A stretch of 64,000 nucleotides of DNA, from positions 62,001 through 126,000 of the forward strand of contig JADKJR010000013.1 in the NCBI GenBank assembly GCA_016720925.1. The letters run 5' to 3'. Position numbers and translations under genes: made by a program. This DNA is from Betaproteobacteria bacterium (GTDB lineage Bacteria; Pseudomonadota; Gammaproteobacteria; Burkholderiales; Usitatibacteraceae). The notes under the pieces are model-generated. The model was not told where the DNA came from and searched no databases. It saw only the letters and a program-made list of their open reading frames with translations. Below are positions 1-8,347 of this stretch, piece after piece; the stretch's first letter is position 1, and every line of letters starts with the position of its first letter.

Positions 1-944
1 CATCGGCGGGCTCGCCGCGCGTGAACCGCTGCTCGCCGCCGGGCTTGGCGTTGCGCTGGCGGGTTTGCTGGCGGCGCGTGATCGCCTGCACCACTTTGTA
101 AGCGGGGTGCTGAGCGAACGTGAATTGCACGATGCATTGCTGTTTTGCGCGGCCGCATTGATCGCACTGCCGCTGGCGCCCGATCGTTTTCTCGGCCCTT
201 TTAACGCCATCAATCCGCACTCGCTGGTCGCCATCGTCGTGCTGGTGATGTCGGTCAGTGCGCTGGGCTACATCGCGTTGCGATTACTCGGCCCGCGCTA
301 CGGATTGCCGCTGGCGGGACTGGTATCGGGTTTCATTTCCAGCTCCGCGACCATACACGCAATGGGCCGGCGCACGCGCGAGGAACCCGCGCTGATGCCG
401 GGACTGGTGGCGGGCGCGGTACTGTCATCGGTGGCGACCATCGTGCAACTATCGGCGGTGATTGCTTTTCTCGCGCCAACACTGCTCGCGCAACTCGCGC
501 TACCGCTGGTGTTTGCCGGACTGGCGGCCGTGCTGTATGCCGCCTGGTTTACCCTGCGCCTTGCGCGCCGTTGACGCGGCACCTCGCGGCAGTGGACGGG
601 CATTCGACCTGGTCGCCGCATTGACGTTTGCGGCATTGATCGGCGCGGTACTGACCATCGCCGCCGCCCTCAACGCCTGGGTAGGTGAGCGCGGCATGCT
701 GGTAACCGCCGCGGCGTCCGGCCTTGCCGACGCGCATGCCGCCGCCGTCGCGACGGCATCAATGCTGGTGGCGGGGAAAATATCGTTGCCGCTCGCGGTG
801 ACCGCCGTGCTGACAGGATTGAGCACCAATGCGCTGGTCAAGGCGGTGCTGGCCTTCACGTCGGGGGGCGCGCCATATGCATTGCGGATCGTGCCAGGAC
901 TGGTGATGATGATCGCGGCAGCGTGGGTGGGCACCTTGATATAG
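1..944 (+). pseudogene. DUF4010 / MgtC-family inner-membrane protein, 5' truncated by the window and frameshifted
   Basis: The open frame enters from the left edge and runs to a TGA at 572-574. The same protein then continues in the next frame to a TAG at 942-944. Both parts are strongly hydrophobic with several membrane segments. The first part contains the GLVSGFISSSATIHAMGRR stretch and the second the AAASGLADAHAAAVATASM stretch, which together resemble the C-terminal DUF4010 region found in MgtC/SapB-related membrane proteins. The frame change lies near 545-575 and corresponds to one extra base or two missing. The function of the family is not established. It may be a real pseudogene or an assembly error. 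The gene N-terminus is outside the window. Confidence 0.6.
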
Positions 945-1037
945 GGTGCGGCGCATTCGCCGGTGTTCCGACGATGCGCAAAGGGCGATTGCGGACGCCT
1001 GAGGGCTTATTCTCGAACGAACAAAGGAGCTGCACAA

Positions 1038-1736
1038 ATGCTAGGCGTTTTGGGGGGAATGGGTCCACTGGCCACCGCCGATTTTTTTTCGAAGCTGCTT
1101 GCAGCCACGCCCGCGAGTGACGATGCCGATCATGTGCCGGTGCTGATCCTCTCCGATCCACGCATTCCGCCGCGCCCTGTGGCCATTCTGGGCGATGGCG
1201 AGTCGCCATTGCAGGCGCTGCGTGCCGCGCGCGACAAGCTGGTCGCCGCCGGTGCCACCTTTTTGGCCATGCCCTGCAACACAGCGCATTTCTGGTTCGC
1301 GGACCTGACTGCGGATTGCCCGGTACCGTTCATCAGCATCATCGACGCGACCTGCCGCGAAATCGCCTCACGGACGGCGCCTGGTAATGCGGTCGGGGTC
1401 ATCGGAACGCGCGCGACGCTCGCCACGGGTCTCTACGATTCGCGTCTGGCTGCGCTGGGTTACGCATCGCACGTGCCGGACGAGGCTTCGATGATCCGCA
1501 ACATTTTGCCGGCAATCGAGTTGGTCAAAGCGGGCAAGTCTGGACAAGGTGGTGCGCTACTTGAGCCGGTGGTCAGGCAGTTACTTGCCGACGGTGCCCA
1601 GCTGGTGATTCTCGCTTGCACCGAAATGCCGCTTGCACTGGACGCCATCGACTCTCCGCTGCGCGAGCGTTGCATTGATTCGACCGCCGCACTGGCCCGC
1701 GCCTGTGTGACTTTCTGGCGTCGGCAACAAGCCTGA
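1038..1736 (+). CDS. Aspartate/glutamate racemase family protein
   Basis: This 232-residue cytoplasmic protein belongs to the cofactor-independent Asp/Glu racemase family, which interconverts D- and L-amino acids by a two-cysteine mechanism. The start at 1038 is chosen because AAAGGAG at 1022-1028 lies at proper spacing and the product then begins MLGVLGGMGP, the usual N-terminus. The two catalytic cysteines are visible: Cys80 in PCNTAHFW and Cys194 in LACTEMPLAL. GVIGTRATLATGLY near 120-133 is the expected binding loop. The substrate (aspartate, glutamate or another acid) cannot be told from sequence. It stands alone, after the broken DUF4010 gene and about 240 bases before the sulfur cluster. 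Confidence 0.88.
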   Translation: MLGVLGGMGPLATADFFSKLLAATPASDDADHVPVLILSDPRIPPRPVAILGDGESPLQALRAARDKLVAAGATFLAMPCNTAHFWFADLTADCPVPFISIIDATCREIASRTAPGNAVGVIGTRATLATGLYDSRLAALGYASHVPDEASMIRNILPAIELVKAGKSGQGGALLEPVVRQLLADGAQLVILACTEMPLALDAIDSPLRERCIDSTAALARACVTFWRRQQA

Positions 1737-1904
1737 CACAAGCGCACGAACTTGAAAGCCCGTTCAGCGCCACCAAGGCTTCGCGCCCGTGGGCGGTCTG
1801 CGCTGGATCAATTCGTCGCTCATTTTTACGCCCAATATCTCATCCATGTCCGCCAACGTGCGCCGACGGGCACAAATATGCACGACCATTGATCCAAAGC
1901 AAAC

Positions 1905-1929
1905 TTGACGTTATATCAAAATCTATAAT
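1905..1929 (+). promoter_or_regulatory. Candidate promoter region of the octaheme cytochrome operon
   Basis: A perfect TATAAT at 1924-1929 lies about 50 bases before the GTG start at 1978. Just upstream, TTGACGTTATATCAA (1905-1919) is an inverted TTGA-N7-TCAA motif, one base wider than a canonical FNR/CRP half-site arrangement. The TTGACG is only 13 bases from the -10 motif, too close to serve as its -35. It is therefore either a different element or an activator site. The assignment is by eye only. Confidence 0.35.
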
Positions 1930-1977
1930 GAATTGTCCGTCTTTTGCGGATCTTTCGCCCTATCAGAAGGAGCATTC

Positions 1978-3588
1978 GTGAATCCCGCGTTTACCCGACT
2001 TGCGCTCGTTACGTGCTGCGCTGCCTGGCTGGCGGTTGCTGGCTCCGTGTTGGCCGAAGAAGCCAAAACGGAACCCAAGCCTCTCAAGCTCAATACCACC
2101 GCTGATCACAGCAAATTCAAGGAGTTGCAGGGCCAATTCAAGTCCGGCCCGGAAGTGACCAAAGCCTGCCTGGTCTGTCACACGGAGGCCGCTGGCCAGA
2201 TTCACCGTACCAAACACTGGAAATGGGAATACCTGAACCCTGATACGAAGCAAATGCTGGGTAAGAAAACCATCCTCAACAACTTCTGTATCTCGATTGC
2301 CTCCAACTATGCGTCCTGTACCAGCTGCCACATCGGTTACGGCTGGAAAGATGCCAACTTCGACTTCAAGTCCGAAGAAAATGTCGATTGCCTGGCCTGC
2401 CACGACACTACCGGCAACTACAAAAAACCACCGGGACTGGCCGGCAACGTCGTTACCAAGGAAATGGAATTCCCGGCCGGTTCAGGCAAGATCCTGAAGG
2501 CGATCGACCTCTCGAAAATCGCACAGAAAGTCGGCAAATCCAGCCGTGACACCTGCGGCGCCTGCCATTTCTTCGGCGGCGGCGGCGATGGCGTCAAGCA
2601 CGGCGATCTGGATAGTTCCATGTCAGCGCCAGACAAAGAGCTTGATGTACACATGGATGCGACCGGGCTCGACTTCACTTGTGCCTCTTGCCACAAGACA
2701 TCGAGCCATGATGTGGCTGGTAGCCGCTACACGCCGACCGCAAAAGATACCAAGGGTGCGCACATGCCCGGCCGGGCCAGCAACGGCAATCCGGCAAGCT
2801 GTGTGGCTTGCCACAACAACGCCCCGCACAAGAAAGAACCGCGCCTCAACCAGCACACCGCCAAGCTTGCCTGCCAAACTTGCCACATTCCAGCTTTTGC
2901 GCGCGGCGGTGTTGCCACCAAGATGACCTGGGACTGGTCCACGGCGGGCCAAAAGGACGAGCAGGGCCAGCAAATCACCCGCAAGGACGCCAAGGGCCGC
3001 ATCACCTATGAATCCCGCAAGGGTGACTTCACGCTGGCCGAAAACGTTACGCCGGAATATGCGTGGTTCAACGGGCATGTCGAGTACACGCTGCTTTCCG
3101 ACAAGATCGAGAAAACCGACCAGCGCACGCCAATTAACAAACTCGGCGGTAGCCCGACCGACGGCAAATCGCTGATCTGGCCGATGAAGGTTTTCCGTGG
3201 CTCGCAACCCTACGACCCAATCAACAAGACACTGATCACGCCACACACCGCCGGCAATGACGACACCGGCTTCTGGAAAAACCTGGCGTGGGACAAAGCC
3301 ATACCGGTCGGCATGAAGGATTCCGGCGCGCCGTATTCGGGCAAATTTGAATTCATCAATACCGAAATGTCGTGGCCGATCACCCACATGGTTGCGCCGA
3401 AAGAAAAAGCGCTGGGTTGTGTGGCATGCCACACCAAGGATGGACGGCTGGCCGGCATACAGGGTGTGTATTTGCCCGGGCGCGATGCCAACAAATTCGT
3501 CGACACCGCCGGCTGGGGCATTGTCCTGCTGACTTTGCTCGGCGTACTCGGCCACGGCGCGCTGCGTGTCGTGCACCGCAAGCGCTAA
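1978..3588 (+). CDS. Octaheme c-type cytochrome, tetrathionate reductase (OTR) family
   Basis: The product is a 536-residue exported multiheme cytochrome. An open frame extends to 1933, but GTG 1978 follows AGAAGGAG (1965-1972) and gives a clean signal peptide ending near AEEA at 25-29. Eight CXXCH heme sites are seen, with first cysteines at about residues 64, 114, 138, 193, 235, 275, 299 and 481, an octaheme count. A C-terminal hydrophobic segment (about 512-530) followed by RRVVHRKR-like basic residues suggests a membrane anchor with the hemes in the periplasm. OTR proteins reduce tetrathionate, and also nitrite or hydroxylamine in vitro. The physiological reaction here is inferred only from family and neighbours. 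It is the first gene of a six-gene sulfur-related cluster. Confidence 0.85.
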   Translation: MNPAFTRLALVTCCAAWLAVAGSVLAEEAKTEPKPLKLNTTADHSKFKELQGQFKSGPEVTKACLVCHTEAAGQIHRTKHWKWEYLNPDTKQMLGKKTILNNFCISIASNYASCTSCHIGYGWKDANFDFKSEENVDCLACHDTTGNYKKPPGLAGNVVTKEMEFPAGSGKILKAIDLSKIAQKVGKSSRDTCGACHFFGGGGDGVKHGDLDSSMSAPDKELDVHMDATGLDFTCASCHKTSSHDVAGSRYTPTAKDTKGAHMPGRASNGNPASCVACHNNAPHKKEPRLNQHTAKLACQTCHIPAFARGGVATKMTWDWSTAGQKDEQGQQITRKDAKGRITYESRKGDFTLAENVTPEYAWFNGHVEYTLLSDKIEKTDQRTPINKLGGSPTDGKSLIWPMKVFRGSQPYDPINKTLITPHTAGNDDTGFWKNLAWDKAIPVGMKDSGAPYSGKFEFINTEMSWPITHMVAPKEKALGCVACHTKDGRLAGIQGVYLPGRDANKFVDTAGWGIVLLTLLGVLGHGALRVVHRKR

Positions 3589-3629
3589 GTTGAACCAATG
3601 CGAAACATGACGAATTTCGGAGAACTCAC

Positions 3630-4226
3630 ATGACACAACGCGTTTACATCTTCAAGGCCTTCGAGCGCTTCTGGCACTGGTCACAGGCCGCCCTGATCAT
3701 CTTCCTGATGCTCACCGGTTTTGAAATCCACGGCACTTATACCAACTTCGGCTTCGAAAAGGCGGTGGCCTACCACGTCATCGCCGCCTGGTCGCTGGTG
3801 GGATTGTGGATTTTCGCGATCTTCTGGCATCTCACCACTGGCGAATGGCGCCACTACATTCCGACGAGGGAGAAAATATTCGTGATGGCGAAGTTCTATT
3901 CGTCCGGCATCTTCAAGCACGAACCCCATCCGTTCAAGCCGAGCCACATCAACAAACACAACCCCCTGCAACGGCTGACCTACCTCGCCATTCTCACGAT
4001 GCTCAGTCCGCTCATCTGGTTTACCGGCTGGCTCTACCTTTTCTATGCCGACTGGGCCGCGTGGGGACTCACCAAACTGCAGCTGGAATGGATTGCCGTC
4101 GGCCACACCGTCGGCGCCTTCCTGATGCTGGCATTCCTGATTTCGCATCTTTATCTCGCCACCACGGGTCACAAGGTCACCTCCCAAGTCAAGACCATGA
4201 TCACCGGCTGGGAAGAAGCCGAATAA
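3630..4226 (+). CDS. Cytochrome b (b561 / thiosulfate-reductase type) membrane subunit
   Basis: This 198-residue integral membrane protein has four to five hydrophobic segments (roughly 18-33, 44-66, 117-140, 155-178). Heme-ligand candidate histidines sit at H16 (FWHWSQ), H49 (AYHVIAAW) and within VGHTVGAF and ISHLYLATTGH. This layout fits the di-heme cytochrome b561 family found in formate dehydrogenase, Ni/Fe hydrogenase and thiosulfate reductase quinone-linked subunits. It starts 42 bases after the octaheme cytochrome, with GGAG upstream. The likely role is to exchange electrons between the quinone pool and the periplasmic cytochromes encoded on either side. The direction of electron flow cannot be read from sequence. 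Confidence 0.82.
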   Translation: MTQRVYIFKAFERFWHWSQAALIIFLMLTGFEIHGTYTNFGFEKAVAYHVIAAWSLVGLWIFAIFWHLTTGEWRHYIPTREKIFVMAKFYSSGIFKHEPHPFKPSHINKHNPLQRLTYLAILTMLSPLIWFTGWLYLFYADWAAWGLTKLQLEWIAVGHTVGAFLMLAFLISHLYLATTGHKVTSQVKTMITGWEEAE

Positions 4227-4258
4227 TCCGCAACCCTAAATCACCAAGGAGCAAAACC

Positions 4259-4651
4259 ATGAAACTCAACCACACACTCGCCGCAGCAGCCGTATTGGCC
4301 TTGCTCGGCACTTCATTGTCCGCCCAGGCCTACGATGCCGACTGGAAACGCGGTCGCGTCTATTACCGTGCTGTCTGCACCACTTGCCATCTCGCCGCGC
4401 CGATCGGGTCCATCAACCCAAGCACGAAAACCAAAGCCGAGTGGGCCGCTTATCTGAAGGCCGACAAGCACGCAAAAGGCAAGGATACGGTCAAGGAATA
4501 TGTCAGCAAGGCCTACCGTGCCAAGATCAAAGCCGGCAACAAGGCCGCCGAGAAGTTTGCGGATGCGCCGGACCAGGAATTGCTGGATGACGTCGCGGCA
4601 TTCCTCAACAAAGGCGCCAAGGACGGTGACGCACCGGCCAGTTGCAGCTGA
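4259..4651 (+). CDS. Small exported monoheme cytochrome c
   Basis: The product is a 130-residue protein with a signal peptide (MKLNHTLAAAAVLALLGTSLSAQA) and one heme site, CTTCH, near residue 40. The remainder resembles a class I cytochrome c with the C-terminal helix DQELLDDVAAFLNKG. The expected distal methionine is not obvious. The start ATG 4259 follows AAGGAGC at about 4245, and the longer open frame from 3806 overlaps the cytochrome b gene and is not used. Its place between the cytochrome b gene and the transporter suggests it shuttles electrons to or from the octaheme protein. Confidence 0.8.
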   Translation: MKLNHTLAAAAVLALLGTSLSAQAYDADWKRGRVYYRAVCTTCHLAAPIGSINPSTKTKAEWAAYLKADKHAKGKDTVKEYVSKAYRAKIKAGNKAAEKFADAPDQELLDDVAAFLNKGAKDGDAPASCS

Positions 4652-4738
4652 TCGTTGCCCGCTGGCGGTGCGGCGCCATTCAGCCGCGGGCCCGCCGCGC
4701 GCGCGATATGTCGCCAACGATAAGCAAGGAGAAAACAG

Positions 4739-5983
4739 ATGAGCGCCAAGAGTGAAGCCGGCTGGCTGGCCGGCTTCAAATCGGACTACGAAAAAGTCGT
4801 CGTCAAGGAATGGTCACCTTTCGTCGGCGCCCTCCTGCTGATACTCGTGATCATCGGCCTGATGCTCAGTGGATTGGTGTGGGGCGTATTCGGTGGCGTC
4901 AAATTCTGGGGCGACTGGTTCAACAACCTTATCGGCCTCGGGCCACTGATCGGCGTTCCCCATGACCTGGATAATTTCATCATGCACCGCATGTCGCTGA
5001 TGAATATCATGCTGGTGGTGGGTGCATTCGCGGCGGCATTGCTGTCGGGTCAGTTCACGCCCAATCTCGCGCCCAAACTGGAGTACATCTGGGCAGCCGT
5101 GGGTGGAAGCTTCCTCGGCATTGGCGCGGCACTTGCCGGCGGCTGCACAACCGGTGGCTTTTTCAATCCGGTGCTGCACTCCTCTCCCGCGGGCTGGGCG
5201 ATGTGGGCCGGCCTGCTCGCGGGCGCGGCCATTGGCGTCAAGCTTTTGTTGTGGACGCTGGAAAATATCGACTGGGGAATGAAGGCGCCGCCCTCGATCA
5301 AGGTTCCGGATGGCGTCAAACGTAAATATCCCCTGCTGGGACTTGTCGTGGTCGTCGGCGTGTTGATCTGGGCCACGAAATGGTACGGCTCAGCCAACGA
5401 GCAACTGGCGGCGCGTGCCGTGATTGTCGTGGCAGGATTCGCCATCGGTTACATCATGCGCAGCTCGCGCCTGTGCTTTGCCCGCGCCTTTCGCGAACCC
5501 TTCATTACCGGTGAGGGCGCGATGACCAAGGCCGTGATTCTGGCGCTGGCCGTGGGCATACCGATCGCCGCATTGTTGTTCCAGAAAAAGGTGATTGATC
5601 CCTATCTCGCCATTCCCGCCACGTTCTGGATGGGCTCACTGGTGGGCGGCTTCATTTTTGGTATCGGCATGGTGTTTGCCGGCGGCTGCGCATCGGGCTC
5701 GCTTTGGCGGATGGGCGAAGGCCAAAGCAAGCTTTGGGTGACGATTTTCTTTTTCTCCTGGGCCGGATCCACCGCCAGCGCCCTGTTCAAGAAATTCGGC
5801 CTCACCTCGATTGACGAAACCAATGTCGAGACCTTTGAAATGACCCGGGTCGGCTTTCAGGCCTACCTTCCCGAAATGCTCGGCAACTGGGGATGGACGC
5901 TGGCCATTGGTGGCGGCCTGCTGCTGCTCTGGTATGCACTGGTGCGCTACAACGAAACCACCGAAAAATTCACTCTGATGTAA
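4739..5983 (+). CDS. YeeE/YedE-family sulfur-compound transporter
   Basis: This 414-residue polytopic membrane protein is built from two related halves. Each half carries a glycine-cysteine signature: AGGCTTGGFFNP (Cys136) and AGGCASGSLWR (Cys317). A third conserved cysteine, Cys246, is in SSRLCFARAFREP. YeeE/YedE proteins import thiosulfate (TsuA) or related reduced sulfur by cysteine-assisted transfer, and the three cysteines match that plan. An RBS (AAGGAG) precedes ATG 4739. The downstream rhodanese and DsrE-like partners fit handling of sulfane sulfur. The substrate is inferred from the family. Confidence 0.88.
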   Translation: MSAKSEAGWLAGFKSDYEKVVVKEWSPFVGALLLILVIIGLMLSGLVWGVFGGVKFWGDWFNNLIGLGPLIGVPHDLDNFIMHRMSLMNIMLVVGAFAAALLSGQFTPNLAPKLEYIWAAVGGSFLGIGAALAGGCTTGGFFNPVLHSSPAGWAMWAGLLAGAAIGVKLLLWTLENIDWGMKAPPSIKVPDGVKRKYPLLGLVVVVGVLIWATKWYGSANEQLAARAVIVVAGFAIGYIMRSSRLCFARAFREPFITGEGAMTKAVILALAVGIPIAALLFQKKVIDPYLAIPATFWMGSLVGGFIFGIGMVFAGGCASGSLWRMGEGQSKLWVTIFFFSWAGSTASALFKKFGLTSIDETNVETFEMTRVGFQAYLPEMLGNWGWTLAIGGGLLLLWYALVRYNETTEKFTLM

Positions 5984-6011
5984 ATTCTGTCGCACGTTCA
6001 AGGAGAACCTT

Positions 6012-7175
6012 ATGAATGCCAAACGCATGACCCTGCTGACCGCGATACTCGCGGCCCTCGCCATCAGTCCCGTCGTATTCTCGACGGCCGCGGTTGCACA
6101 GCCCGCCGCCATCCAGGTCAAGGATGGCTACTACAAGACGCTGGTTGATTTCGATTTCATGCGCCAGAACGTCGATATCCCGCTAAAGAAGGGCGTGATG
6201 ATCATCGACTCGCGTCCCGCCGCGCGCCAATACGATCCGGGCCACATCCCCGGTGCGGTAAATATTCCTGACAGCCAATTCGACAAAAATGTCGACAAAC
6301 TTCCCGCCGACAAGGCCACGCTGCTGCTCTTCTATTGTGGTGGTCTCGAATGCATGCTCAGCCACAATTCCGCATTCAAGGCCGAAAAACTGGGCTACAC
6401 CAATATCAAGGTCTATGCGGCCGGCTCACCGGACTGGAAGGCGAAGGGCGCTCAGATATCGGTGTCCGCCGCGCATGTCAAGAAGCTGATCGATGAAAAA
6501 GCCGCTTACGTACTGATCGACGCACGACCGAAACGCGTCGCCGAGAAAGGCATGATTCCAACCGCCCTCAACATTTCCGACAGCGAGTTTGACAAGAACA
6601 TCGACAAGCTTCCTGCCGACAAAGCCACGCCACTGATCTACTACTGTGGCGGCATGGAATGCGTGTTGTCCGACAAATCGGCGGAGAAGGCCAAGAAGCT
6701 TGGTTATACCAATGTCCTCACCTATCCGCCGGGCTATCCGGAGTGGGAAAAACTGCACGGCGCCCCCGCCACGGCAACAGCCGCAACTTCCGCGTCCTCC
6801 GCCACCAGCGGCGGCGTCAAGTCCGCAGCCGCATTGGTACCAGGAAAAGAAAAGGGCTCGGTCACTGTCGCCTCGTTTGAAAAGGTCTGGAAGGAAAATC
6901 CCGGATCGATCATGCTGGTCGATGTGCGTGACGCAAAAGAGTTCGCTGCCGGAACCGCCAAGGGCGCCGTGAATATCCCCATCAACGAGCTTGAGAAGAA
7001 ACTTTCTACGTTGCCCACCGACAAACCCGTGGTCTTTATCTGCGGTACGGGCGCCCGCTCTGGCGAGGCCTATGACACCGTGAAGCTACTGGGTGGAAAA
7101 GTACAGGCTTACTTCATCGATGCCGACATCAAGTTTGCCGGCAATGGCGAGTACACGATCACCGAAAAGAAATAG
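6012..7175 (+). CDS. Exported protein with three tandem rhodanese domains
   Basis: The product has 387 residues, beginning with a signal peptide (cleavage near residue 29-31, AVAQP), so it should be periplasmic. Three rhodanese (sulfurtransferase) domains follow. Domain 1 (about 45-147) has catalytic loop CGGLEC with Cys109/Cys114. Domain 2 (about 152-250) has CGGMEC with Cys212/Cys217. Domain 3 (about 285-385) has CGTGARS with Cys344. Domains 1 and 2 are close copies (SQFDKNVDKLPADKAT versus SEFDKNIDKLPADKAT), suggesting internal duplication. An Ala/Thr/Ser linker (251-268) precedes domain 3. AAGGAG precedes the ATG by a few bases, and the gene starts 28 bases after the transporter gene. It probably accepts sulfane sulfur in the periplasm. 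Confidence 0.88.
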   Translation: MNAKRMTLLTAILAALAISPVVFSTAAVAQPAAIQVKDGYYKTLVDFDFMRQNVDIPLKKGVMIIDSRPAARQYDPGHIPGAVNIPDSQFDKNVDKLPADKATLLLFYCGGLECMLSHNSAFKAEKLGYTNIKVYAAGSPDWKAKGAQISVSAAHVKKLIDEKAAYVLIDARPKRVAEKGMIPTALNISDSEFDKNIDKLPADKATPLIYYCGGMECVLSDKSAEKAKKLGYTNVLTYPPGYPEWEKLHGAPATATAATSASSATSGGVKSAAALVPGKEKGSVTVASFEKVWKENPGSIMLVDVRDAKEFAAGTAKGAVNIPINELEKKLSTLPTDKPVVFICGTGARSGEAYDTVKLLGGKVQAYFIDADIKFAGNGEYTITEKK

Positions 7176-7265
7176 TTCGCCATCTACACAACACTGTTGC
7201 CAACGGCCGGGGTGCGCTCTTCCCCGCCTCGGCCAATTCGTTTTATTTTCCGGAGTTCAAAAACA

Positions 7266-7688
7266 ATGAAAAAGCTGTCTATCGTCCTCGCGCTGGGCCT
7301 CTCGTGCGCATTGCCCCTTCACGCGGAAACCGCGACGGAACTTTTCGTCACACTCAACTCCGGCAACCCGCAAACGCAGGGCATGGCGTTAGTACTGGCG
7401 ACGCAAGCCGTCGAACAGAAAGCCGGCGTGCGCGTGCTGCTATGCAGCGAGGGCGGCCAACTGGCGGTCAAGAACAAGGAATCCACGCTCCTCAAGCCAC
7501 GCAACGTGACCCCCAAGGACATGCTGCAAGGCCTGTTGAAAGCCGGCGCCAAGGTCGAAGTCTGCGCCTTGTTCCTGCCTAACAGCGACTGGAAACCCGC
7601 CGACCTGATGGAAGGCATCAGCGTTGCAAAACCTGGCGACGTGGCTGCGCACCTGCTGAAGCCGAATGTGAAAGCGCTGTCGTACTGA
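7266..7688 (+). CDS. Exported DsrE/DsrF-like protein
   Basis: The product has 140 residues: a signal peptide (MKKLSIVLALGLSCALPLHA) followed by a DsrE-like alpha/beta domain. The family motif is visible as KVEVCALFLPNSDW, with Cys100 as the candidate sulfur-carrying cysteine. A second cysteine, Cys60, is in VRVLLCSEGG. The start at 7266 is preferred over the longer frame from 7197 because it begins the signal peptide and has GGAG at 7251-7254. DsrE/TusD proteins carry persulfide sulfur, usually in the cytoplasm; this one appears to be exported. It closes the sulfur cluster and is followed by a long inverted repeat. Confidence 0.8.
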   Translation: MKKLSIVLALGLSCALPLHAETATELFVTLNSGNPQTQGMALVLATQAVEQKAGVRVLLCSEGGQLAVKNKESTLLKPRNVTPKDMLQGLLKAGAKVEVCALFLPNSDWKPADLMEGISVAKPGDVAAHLLKPNVKALSY

Positions 7689-7773
7689 ATGCCGGTGGTT
7701 GCATTTGAATCGTGAGGCAGGTCAGGAACCTGCCATCGATTGCGATTGACTGATAGCGATTCCGGCAATCAAC

Positions 7774-7843
7774 ATAAAACCCTAGATCTGGCGGGGCTTT
7801 CCGGGCATTTTAGGCCGGAAAGCCGCGCCAGTCTTTGTGTTTT
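7774..7843. repeat. REP-like inverted repeat, copy A; possible bidirectional terminator
   Basis: This is a roughly 70-base imperfect palindrome. Outer arms ATAAAACCC..CTGGCGGGGCT and AGCCGCGCCAG..GTTTTAT enclose an inner stem CTTTCCGG/CCGGAAAG around GCATTTTAGG. It lies between the ends of two convergent genes, so it could terminate both. The core CTAG-N3-CTGGCGSGG is shared with elements at 14292, 26197, 41603 and 44261, which points to a dispersed repeat family rather than a simple terminator. Confidence 0.65.
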
Positions 7844-7845
7844 AT

Positions 7846-8347
7846 TCAATCGACATTGCGCAGGCCGCCAGAAAGTCCGAGGCTCGTCGCGGCCCAGAAT
7901 TCTTTTGCGCGCGCCGCGCCACGCAACTGCCCAATGATGTTGCGCACGCGCTCGGCATGGCTGACAAATTCCGCGACTGTCTTGACGCTCAATGGCGACG
8001 GCGAGACCATCGCCTTCCGGCCCGAGCAAAGAGACTCGATCTTCTCGGGGACCCTTGGCATCGGCCAGATTGAAGGTCGCCGAAACGCTAGCGGCGATAT
8101 TGGCAGCGCCCGGTAATGCGCCAGCGGCAGCCGCCTGCCCTCCCACGGGGGAAATAAAACCATCGCGCCACAATTTCTCTATCGACGCAAATCCATCGCC
8201 CGGGATCTTGGACAGCAACACCTCCACTGTCTGCTTGCCGTCGACCTGAATGAGTGCGATGCGATGTCGAAAATCGATGTGAAAGGCGCGCTTCTCGATT
8301 TCTTCGGTGCCCTTCGCTTTCTTTTCAAAGATGTCGCCGGTGTCCAT
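7846..8347 (-). pseudogene. Conserved hypothetical protein, frameshifted
   Basis: Read leftward from ATG 8347, the product begins MDTGDIFEKKAKGTEEIEKR and continues through QVDGKQTVEVLLSKIPGDGF to about EGDGLAVAIE near 8000. The frame then becomes nonsense-like, while the neighbouring frame continues plausibly as PLSVKTVAEFVSHAERVRN to ..SGGLRNVD and a TGA at 7846. A single-base change near 8000 would join them into one protein of about 165 residues. The N-terminus matches a betaproteobacterial family of small proteins of unknown role that start with an xTGxIFEKTxKG motif (recalled, not searched). The change is either true decay or a sequence error. Confidence 0.55.

Noticed and set aside
1905..1929. 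TTGACG...TATAAT read as a full sigma-70 promoter
   Set aside because: Spacing is 13 bases, too short for a -35/-10 pair; kept only as a weak regulatory candidate.
2623..3636. Long leftward open frame opposite the octaheme cytochrome gene
   Set aside because: It mirrors a strongly supported cytochrome gene, has no family resemblance, and arises from GC-rich codon bias.
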